Shown piece by piece: positions 1-5,105 of a DNA stretch of 5,105 nucleotides; the first letter of the stretch is position 1, and each line of letters begins with the position of its first letter. Source of the DNA: Halanaerobiaceae bacterium (lineage in GTDB: Bacteria; Bacillota_F; Halanaerobiia; Halanaerobiales; CSSED10-376); contig PWOK01000348.1 in the NCBI GenBank assembly GCA_003557445.1, forward strand, positions 1 through 5,105, written 5' to 3'. A program made the translations under genes and the position numbers. Under the pieces are notes generated by a model. The model was not told where the DNA came from and did not search any database. It saw nothing but the letters and a program-made list of their open reading frames with translations.

Positions 1-2
1 GT

Positions 3-116
3 TTGCTTGATATACATCTTATTTCAGGAGAAGATATCAAACAACAAACAAACTTTGCTGCAAAAATAGGAGCAGTGACAGATCCTGCCAGTCTATTAAA
101 ACTCAAAAAAACTTAA
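3..116 (+). CDS. C-terminal fragment of an unrecognised protein (5' end outside window)
   Basis: An open frame enters from the left edge and runs 37 codons to a TAA at 114-116. Its composition looks like real coding sequence: a mixed, mostly soluble C-terminus containing ISGEDIKQQTNFAAKIG and ending in a lysine-rich tail (LLKLKKT). The other two plus frames stop early, at TGA 8-10 and TAG 67-69. No cysteine motif, membrane segment or family signature is visible in so short a piece, so I do not assign a function. It has the same orientation as the electron-transfer genes but is separated from them by 136 bp that contains a candidate promoter, so it may be a separate transcription unit. Confidence 0.6.
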   Translation: MLDIHLISGEDIKQQTNFAAKIGAVTDPASLLKLKKT

Positions 117-153
117 AAAAAACAAAATTTTAAGCAGGAAAATCAGTTTTTTT
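112..153 (+). terminator. Possible weak terminator after the upstream gene
   Basis: A 7-bp inverted repeat, CTTAAAA at 112-118 and TTTTAAG at 128-134 with a 9-nt loop, overlaps the stop codon of the upstream gene. A run of seven T follows at 147-153. The stem is almost all A/T, and the T-run lies 12 nt beyond it rather than directly against it. This is therefore a poor match to an intrinsic terminator and could be chance in such AT-rich sequence. Confidence 0.2.
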
Positions 154-201
154 ATCGAAAAAATTAGATATATTAATTTAATTAGTGAAAAAATTATCAA
201 A

Positions 202-217
202 TATAGACAGATATAAT
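202..217 (+). promoter_or_regulatory. Candidate promoter -10 region for the electron-transfer operon
   Basis: A perfect TATAAT lies at 212-217, about 36 bp before the ATG at 253, in the only sizeable intergenic gap of the window. A second -10-like hexamer (TATAGA) lies at 202-207. No good TTGACA-like -35 box is present at 16-18 bp from either; the upstream DNA is an A/T tract that could act as an UP-like element. The call rests on the -10 match and position only. No operator palindrome or riboswitch-like structure was seen in 117-252. Confidence 0.35.
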
Positions 218-230
218 GAAAAGGGTGAAA

Positions 231-239
231 AAAGGAGGG
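231..239 (+). promoter_or_regulatory. Strong Shine-Dalgarno site of the fusion gene
   Basis: AAAGGAGGG at 231-239 is a near-complete anti-16S match. The spacing from the GGAGG core (234-238) to the ATG at 253 is 14 nt, longer than usual. No other in-frame ATG, GTG or TTG lies between them, so the ATG at 253 is still the best start. Confidence 0.7.
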
Positions 240-252
240 AAAATATAAAAAA

Positions 253-3200
253 ATGAATTTGAATAATACAGAACAGGTATCCACTCCAGGAGGTATTGCT
301 GGAAATTTACATTCCAATTTAACAGAAAAACAGGTTATGATTAGAACTTTAGTAGCAATGATGATTCCTGCTGTGGCAGCTGTTTTAGCCATGGGTACAA
401 ATGCATTATATAATATTCTGGTTGCAGTCATTACTGCAGTTATCTGTCATTATATTATTAAAGTGGTTGAATTAAAATCAATTCATAGATTAAGTGAAGC
501 AACTTACAAAAATCCTTATTCCCCATTGGTGGCGGGAATGATTGTTGGTTTGTGTATGGGAGAACTTTCTCCTTATTATATAACTGCAATTGTTTCTGCT
601 ATGACTATGATAGTTTTTAAATGGGGACAGGAAAAATATTTTGGAAGAAAAATTGTCAATCCGGCTGCAGGAGCCAAAGCACTTATATTACTTACTATAA
701 CATTAATCTGGATGCTTCCCGATTCTTTAACTTCAGGTATGTTATTTTATCCTGAACATCTTGATTATGCATTATTCACAGAAGAAGGTTTTCTGGGAGC
801 AATGAGACTGGCTGAACAGGTTGGTTTTTATGGAACAGAAAACTTAAGTATTACTCAGAGTTTGATCTTATGGAAAAGTCACGGCTGGATAGGTGGTGCC
901 TCCGGAATACTAACTCTGGCTTCAGGTGTTTTACTGGCTTTCAGGATTAAACTCAAATGGAGAATTTCACTCAGTTATCTTCTGGGTATGGCTGTATTGG
1001 CTACCGGACTGGGAATGTTAACAGGTGGTCATATACCTATGAGAATTGCTTTTCATGTATTTACAGGTAGTGTTATCTTTTTGGCTTTTTATATGGCAAC
1101 AGAGCCTCAGACAACTCCGGTAACACATAAAGGCCAGTATCTTTTTGGAGCTCTCCTGGCAATACTGACTCTGGGCTTACAGTTATTAGGTCTTTTTGGC
1201 AGTTCATTTATTGCACTGGCTATAATTAATCCTTTTGCCTATAAATTTGATCGGGTCAGGTTAAAAGAATCATTTGGCAGAAAAATAAGAAATTATTTGC
1301 CAGAAGAAAAAGATCCATTACCTTATGATACAACTTCTCCTGTTTTAGTTTATGATCCTTCAAAATGTATAGCCTGTTCCCGTTGTATTTTGGCCTGTGA
1401 AGAAGTTCAGGGTACAGGTGTACTGGGATATGGTTCCAGAGGACGAAGCATTATTGCTACTGCAGGATTGGGAGAACGTGGTTCTTCAGGTTGTAAGGGA
1501 TGTGGAGAATGCCTGGAATACTGTCCAACAGGGGCAATAACAGAAAAATTTCCTAAAATTCCTTTACGAAAAAGAGATATCAATACTGTAATAACCACCT
1601 GTTCATACTGTTCTGTTGGCTGTCAGTTGGAATTATATCCGACAGATAATAAAATAGCCAAGGTCAGGGGAGCAGATAGTCCTCCCAATAATATTTCTCT
1701 CTGTCTCAAAGGTAGATTTGGACACACCTATATTGATCGGGAAAACCGGGTTACACATCCTTTAAGAAAACGTCAGGATGGGAGTTTTAAGCCTATAACC
1801 TGGAAAGAAGCAATAAATGAAATAGCAGAGAAATTTAACGAATATGATGCAGATCAAATAGGTGGTATATCTTCTGCTCAAAATACCAATGAAGATAATT
1901 ATATATTTCAGAAATTCATGAGAGCTGTAATTGGAACCAATAATATAGATCATTTTTCCCGTTTGTTTTATTCGGCTTCAATATTCAGTCTGGAAAAAAT
2001 GATTGGTCCAGGAGTAATGACCAATTCTATTCAGGAATTAACAGATACAGATTGTATTTTAATAACAGAGGCAGATATAACAGAATCACATCCTGTTATT
2101 GCATATTATGTTATTAAAGCTGTAAAGAAAAAAGGAACAAAACTTATTATCATTAGTTCTAAAAAGAACAAACTGGTTAATATGGCAGATATCTGGCTTA
2201 GACCTGAAAATAATACTGAAGCAGACTGGATTAATGGTTTGATGAAAATTATAATAGATGAGGATTTATATGAACATGATTTTGTTGAAAACTGTACCGA
2301 AAATTTCAAAGAATTAAAAACAGCTTTAAAGAAATATACTGCAAAAAAAGTTTCAAAAACAACCAGTATTCCTGTTGATAAATTAATTGCTACAGCTAAA
2401 ATGTTTGCCGGGGCTAAAAAGGCTTCAATAATTTATGATATGACAATTGAACAGCATGGTAAAGGTGTTATCAATGTAATTTCACTTATTAATCTGTCTT
2501 CAATAACAGGTAATATTGGCAAACCGGCTTCAGGACTATATCCTTTAAAAGATCAGAATAATGATCAGGGAACATATGATATGGGAGTTGTCCCTGATTT
2601 ATTAACAGGATTTCAAAAAGTGGATAATAAAAAAGCAAGAGAAATATTTGAAAATGAATGGGGTACAATTATTAATTCTGAAAAAGGACTTGATGCTGTA
2701 GAAATGCTGGAAGCAGCTCTTAGTGGCGATATAAAAGCAATGTTAGTTCTGGGAGAAGGACCGGAGTTTTCCAGACCAAATCTGGGAGAAATAAAGAGAA
2801 GTTTTGATGAACTTGAATTCCTGGTTGTAGTAACACCATTCTTAAATGCAACAGCAAAAACAGCTGATATTGTATTACCTGCTGCTACATTCATTGAGAA
2901 AGAGGGAACTTATACCAATAATGAAAGAAGAATATCCAGGGTAAGAAAAGGGTTTAATCCTCTTGAAGAATCCAGGGCAGAATGGGAAATTTTATCTGCT
3001 TTAGCTTCCAGAATGAATTATGCAATGAATTATAAAAGTTCAGCAGAAATCATGGATGAAATTGCTAATTTAACTCCAATTTATAATAATGTTAATTATC
3101 AGGCTCTTGATAATAAGGGATTACAATGGCCCTGTGATGATTCAAACAAACAGGGAACAAAATATCTTTCCCGGGAAAATTTAATTAAAGACAGAATAGA

Positions 3201-3627
3201 ATTAATTCCAGTAGAATATAGTCTTTCACAGAAAGAGGAAACAAAAAAAGAAGGACCATTCAAATTTAATGTCATGATTGGCAGGATTCTTTTCCATTTC
3301 AAAACAGGATTTATGGATCCACAAATAGAGGCCCTGGAGAGTTTTATTGAAGATCCCTATATAGAAATTAATAGTAAAGATGCAGAAAATCTAGAACTCA
3401 TAAATGAAGAAAAGGTTAAAGTGGTCACCAAATATGGAGAGATTAAAGCCAGAGTTTATGTAAGTAAAAGGGTTAATCCTGGATCTGTTTTTATTCCTTT
3501 TCAGTATTTCCCTTTTCATTTTGTTGAAGAAGATATTAACTTTAAGGCTGAACCTGATTATGAATTTCAGTTTAAACTACCACACTTACAGGTATCTAAC
3601 TGCCGTATAGAAAAAACATTTTCATGA
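253..3627 (+). CDS. RnfD/NqrB membrane domain fused to ferredoxin and formate-dehydrogenase-like molybdopterin oxidoreductase
   Basis: The 1124-residue protein has three modules in one uninterrupted frame. Residues ~25-335 form an NQR2/RnfD-type membrane domain with about ten hydrophobic segments (near 31-47, 50-71, 90-103, 106-123, 140-157, 211-230, 237-257, 263-282, 296-314, 316-330). Family-like signatures are NPAAGAKAL (136-144), GWIGGASGILTLASG (211-225) and FYMATEPQTTPVTHKG (279-294). Residues ~363-430 form a NuoG/FdhA-type double [4Fe-4S] domain (C372, C375, C378, C382; C414, C417, C420, C424). Residues ~445-1124 resemble formate dehydrogenase: Fe-S site C450-x2-C453-x3-C457-x26-C484 followed by K486, the MGD-binding core, and a C-terminal Molydop_binding domain (~1003-1122). 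An even helix count would put both ends in the cytoplasm. The FDH catalytic Sec/Cys, His and Arg positions are F572, Y573 and K766, and the RnfD flavin-linked Thr position is M184. Formate oxidation is therefore unlikely. With NuoE and NuoF genes directly downstream, I infer an electron-wiring subunit of an NAD(H)-linked membrane complex. Automated pipelines may label it simply as a formate dehydrogenase or molybdopterin oxidoreductase. Confidence 0.93.
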   Translation: MNLNNTEQVSTPGGIAGNLHSNLTEKQVMIRTLVAMMIPAVAAVLAMGTNALYNILVAVITAVICHYIIKVVELKSIHRLSEATYKNPYSPLVAGMIVGLCMGELSPYYITAIVSAMTMIVFKWGQEKYFGRKIVNPAAGAKALILLTITLIWMLPDSLTSGMLFYPEHLDYALFTEEGFLGAMRLAEQVGFYGTENLSITQSLILWKSHGWIGGASGILTLASGVLLAFRIKLKWRISLSYLLGMAVLATGLGMLTGGHIPMRIAFHVFTGSVIFLAFYMATEPQTTPVTHKGQYLFGALLAILTLGLQLLGLFGSSFIALAIINPFAYKFDRVRLKESFGRKIRNYLPEEKDPLPYDTTSPVLVYDPSKCIACSRCILACEEVQGTGVLGYGSRGRSIIATAGLGERGSSGCKGCGECLEYCPTGAITEKFPKIPLRKRDINTVITTCSYCSVGCQLELYPTDNKIAKVRGADSPPNNISLCLKGRFGHTYIDRENRVTHPLRKRQDGSFKPITWKEAINEIAEKFNEYDADQIGGISSAQNTNEDNYIFQKFMRAVIGTNNIDHFSRLFYSASIFSLEKMIGPGVMTNSIQELTDTDCILITEADITESHPVIAYYVIKAVKKKGTKLIIISSKKNKLVNMADIWLRPENNTEADWINGLMKIIIDEDLYEHDFVENCTENFKELKTALKKYTAKKVSKTTSIPVDKLIATAKMFAGAKKASIIYDMTIEQHGKGVINVISLINLSSITGNIGKPASGLYPLKDQNNDQGTYDMGVVPDLLTGFQKVDNKKAREIFENEWGTIINSEKGLDAVEMLEAALSGDIKAMLVLGEGPEFSRPNLGEIKRSFDELEFLVVVTPFLNATAKTADIVLPAATFIEKEGTYTNNERRISRVRKGFNPLEESRAEWEILSALASRMNYAMNYKSSAEIMDEIANLTPIYNNVNYQALDNKGLQWPCDDSNKQGTKYLSRENLIKDRIELIPVEYSLSQKEETKKEGPFKFNVMIGRILFHFKTGFMDPQIEALESFIEDPYIEINSKDAENLELINEEKVKVVTKYGEIKARVYVSKRVNPGSVFIPFQYFPFHFVEEDINFKAEPDYEFQFKLPHLQVSNCRIEKTFS

Positions 3628-3641
3628 AATTAAACAAATAT

Positions 3642-3646
3642 GGGGG
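3642..3646 (+). promoter_or_regulatory. Shine-Dalgarno-like GGGGG deciding the NuoE start
   Basis: GGGGG at 3642-3646 (one mismatch to GGAGG) lies 8 nt before the ATG at 3655. The earlier in-frame ATG at 3640 overlaps this G-run and has only A/T-rich sequence upstream with no ribosome site. This favours initiation at 3655. Confidence 0.45.
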
Positions 3647-3654
3647 AAAAGAAA

Positions 3655-4131
3655 ATGGATTTCAAAAAAATTGATCAAATTATAGAAAAATATATTGATA
3701 ATGAGGGTAAGGAAACACCTTCATTGATTCCTTTTTTACAGGAAGTTCAGGAAGAATACGGCTGGTTGCCAGAACAGGCTTTTAATAAGATATCAAAAAA
3801 ACTGGATATCCCTCTGGTTAATTTATATGGACTGGCCACATTTTATAATGAATTCAGGTTAAATCCAATAGGAAAATATCATATTTCTATTTGTATAGGT
3901 ACTGCCTGTCATGTACAGGGAGCACCGGGTATTCTTGCAGAATTTGAAGAAATTCTGCAGATTAAAGAGGGAGGGGTTACCCCTGATGAAAAATTTTCAC
4001 TGGAAACTGTTAGTTGTTTTGGCTGTTGTGCTGTAGCACCTGTAATTAAAGTTAATGACAGATTTCACGGAAATATGACTACGAAGAAAGTAAAGAATCT
4101 TTGTGAAGAGTTAAAAGGTGGTGATTCATAA
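3655..4131 (+). CDS. nuoE: NuoE-like [2Fe-2S] subunit of an NADH-linked oxidoreductase
   Basis: This is a thioredoxin-fold [2Fe-2S] subunit of the NuoE/HndA/HydC family (complex I 24-kDa type), 158 aa from the ATG at 3655 or 163 aa from the ATG at 3640. Both fit the family's usual ~150-165 aa. Numbered from the 3655 start, the N-terminal helical part includes LIPFLQEVQEEYGWLP (24-39) and the typical VNLYGLATFYNEF segment (55-67). The four cluster ligands are C80 and C85 (CIGTACHVQGA) and C121 and C125 (CFGCCAVAP); the extra C124 beside the last ligand is probably not a ligand. In known complexes this subunit pairs with NuoF and holds a [2Fe-2S] cluster close to FMN. It starts 27 bp after the fusion gene and ends 2 bp before the NuoF-like gene, which points to co-transcription and one complex. 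Whether it belongs to a complex I, hydrogenase or formate-dehydrogenase type assembly cannot be told from this subunit alone. The symbol marks the family, not proof of a complex I role. Confidence 0.92.
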   Translation: MDFKKIDQIIEKYIDNEGKETPSLIPFLQEVQEEYGWLPEQAFNKISKKLDIPLVNLYGLATFYNEFRLNPIGKYHISICIGTACHVQGAPGILAEFEEILQIKEGGVTPDEKFSLETVSCFGCCAVAPVIKVNDRFHGNMTTKKVKNLCEELKGGDS

Positions 4132-4133
4132 CA

Positions 4134-5105
4134 ATGGAAAGAATTAAATCATCTGAAAAATTAAAAGCCTTAAGAAAAGAAATTAAAAAAAAGGAAGAAT
4201 CACAGGATAAATATATTGCTGTTTGTGGAGGAACCGGATGTCAGGGTTCAAATTGTCAGGAAGTAATAGATGAGCTAAAAAATATGATGGAAAACAAAGG
4301 TTTAACTGAAAAAGTAGGAATAAGGGTTACAGGGTGTCAGGGATTCTGTGAACAGGGTCCTTTAATGGTAATAAGACCACAAAATTATCTTTATGTAAAA
4401 ATAGAACCTGAAGATGTAGAAGAAATTTTAGAAGAAACAATTGTAAAAGAGAAAATGATTGATAGACTTTTCTATAAAGACCCTTCTATTGCAGAGAGAA
4501 TTTCCAGAGAAACAGAAATACCTTTTTATAAACATCAAAAAAGAATTGTTTTTAAAAATAATGGTTTTATACAACCAACCTCAATTACTGATTATTTAAA
4601 TGTTGATGGTTATTCTGCTCTGGATAAAACATTATCAGAATTTACTCCGGAAGAAATTATTGAAGAAGTTATTAATGCCGGTCTTCGGGGCAGGGGAGGA
4701 GCAGGATTTCCAGCGGGGAAAAAATGGAAATATTGTCGTCAGGAAAAAGCTGAACCCAAATATTTGATCTGTAATGCAGATGAAGGTGATCCCGGGGCTT
4801 ATATGGACCGCAGTTTACTTGAAGGTAATCCTCACCTTATTATAGAAGGTATGATTATTGCTGCCTATGCCATTGGTGTTAATCGGGGTTTTATCTATGT
4901 ACGAGCAGAATATCCCATGGCTGTTAGACATACTGAAAGGGCTATTAAAAAGGCTAAAGAATATGGCTTTCTGGGTAAAGATATTCTGGGATCAGGATTT
5001 GATTTTGAACTGGAAATCAAAAAAGGAGCTGGAGCCTTTGTTGCCGGAGAATCTACGGCTTTAATGAAATCAATTGAAGGGAAACGTCCAAAACCACGTC
5101 AAACA
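4134..5105 (+). CDS. nuoF: NuoF-like NADH-binding FMN/Fe-S subunit (3' end outside window)
   Basis: An open frame starts at ATG 4134, preceded by an AGGTGGTGA Shine-Dalgarno-like site at 4116-4124, and continues for 324 codons to the right edge without a stop. Residues ~26-100 form the extra thioredoxin-like [2Fe-2S] domain found in NuoF homologues of hydrogenases and formate dehydrogenases (CGGTGC at 31-36 and CQGFC at 68-72, with one more Cys at 41). Residues ~165-324 are the FMN/NADH Rossmann-like core: glycine-rich GRGGAGFPAGKKW (186-198), CNADEGDPGAYMDRS (213-227) and LLEGNPHLIIEGMIIAAYAI (228-247). At 298-310 the family's usual GAGAYICGEETAL reads GAGAFVAGESTAL, so the second Glu is Ser. 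The C-terminal SLBB and [4Fe-4S] domain expected in the family lies beyond the window. The role is hydride exchange with NAD(H) and electron transfer through FMN to the Fe-S chain. It is adjacent to the NuoE-like gene (2-bp gap), its usual partner. Confidence 0.93.
   Translation, partial: MERIKSSEKLKALRKEIKKKEESQDKYIAVCGGTGCQGSNCQEVIDELKNMMENKGLTEKVGIRVTGCQGFCEQGPLMVIRPQNYLYVKIEPEDVEEILEETIVKEKMIDRLFYKDPSIAERISRETEIPFYKHQKRIVFKNNGFIQPTSITDYLNVDGYSALDKTLSEFTPEEIIEEVINAGLRGRGGAGFPAGKKWKYCRQEKAEPKYLICNADEGDPGAYMDRSLLEGNPHLIIEGMIIAAYAIGVNRGFIYVRAEYPMAVRHTERAIKKAKEYGFLGKDILGSGFDFELEIKKGAGAFVAGESTALMKSIEGKRPKPRQT

Noticed and set aside
288..294. AGGAGGT inside the coding sequence as the site of a downstream start
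   Set aside because: It is a strong Shine-Dalgarno match, but the next in-frame ATG (337-339) is about 43 nt away. The residues it encodes (PGGIAG) belong to a plausible RnfD-like N-terminus.
96..431. Minus-strand open frame of 111 codons across the promoter region
   Set aside because: It overlaps the start of the fusion gene and the AT-rich leader. The Phe/Ile/Leu-rich tail is what poly-A/T DNA yields on translation, and no family is recognisable.
1966..1968. Possible selenocysteine codon at the FDH active-site position
   Set aside because: The codon is TTT (Phe), not TGA, and the frame has no internal TGA. The only in-frame TGA (3625-3627) is the terminal stop, with a TAA two codons later, and no SECIS-like hairpin was seen.
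1407..3302. Several minus-strand open frames of 63-93 codons inside the large gene
   Set aside because: They lie wholly antisense to a strongly supported coding sequence, have no recognisable domains and no convincing ribosome sites. They are shadows of codon usage.
4858..5064. Plus-strand open frame of 68 codons
   Set aside because: It sits in another frame inside the NuoF-like gene, whose conserved motifs run straight through this interval.
1..5105. CRISPR arrays, insertion sequences, tRNA or rRNA genes
   Set aside because: No spaced direct repeats, transposase-like frames, terminal inverted repeats or cloverleaf-like segments were seen. Almost all of the window is coding for the electron-transfer genes.

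Overview
The window is AT-rich, low-GC DNA. It has strong purine-rich Shine-Dalgarno sites, Lys/Glu/Ile/Asn-rich proteins and tightly packed genes for anaerobic electron transfer. This suggests an anaerobic low-GC Gram-positive bacterium. A fermentative lineage such as Halanaerobiales or a relative is my guess from composition and gene content, not something the sequence proves.

Layout: (i) 3-116, the last 37 codons of an unrecognised gene running in from the left. (ii) 117-252, an AT-rich intergenic leader with a possible weak terminator, a perfect TATAAT box and a strong Shine-Dalgarno site. (iii) 253-3627, one very large gene (1124 aa) that fuses three normally separate modules: a ten-helix NqrB/RnfD-type membrane domain, a NuoG/FdhA-type double [4Fe-4S] ferredoxin domain, and a complete formate-dehydrogenase-like molybdopterin oxidoreductase domain. 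(iv) 3655-4131, a NuoE-like [2Fe-2S] subunit. (v) 4134 to the right edge, the first 324 codons of a NuoF-like NADH/FMN subunit. All three main genes lie on the plus strand with gaps of 27 and 2 bp, so they look like one operon.

The most notable content is the fusion protein. It aligns by eye with formate dehydrogenase over its C-terminal ~680 residues and keeps every Fe-S ligand and the electron-relay lysine. However, the three hallmark catalytic residues are changed: Sec/Cys to Phe572, the adjacent His to Tyr573, and Arg to Lys766. The RnfD-like domain keeps the family's signature segments, but the Thr that normally carries covalent FMN is Met184. The NuoG/FdhA-type N-terminal [2Fe-2S] and His-Cys region is absent, and the membrane domain stands in its place.

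Working model (inference): NADH is oxidised or NAD+ reduced on NuoF. Electrons pass through the NuoE/NuoF clusters to the chain of [4Fe-4S] clusters in a catalytically retired formate-dehydrogenase scaffold, which is covalently tied to an Rnf/Nqr-type membrane subunit. This would be a membrane-bound NAD(H)-linked electron-transfer complex assembled from complex I, formate dehydrogenase and Rnf/Nqr parts. Its partner substrate (ferredoxin, quinone or another subunit) cannot be read from this window.
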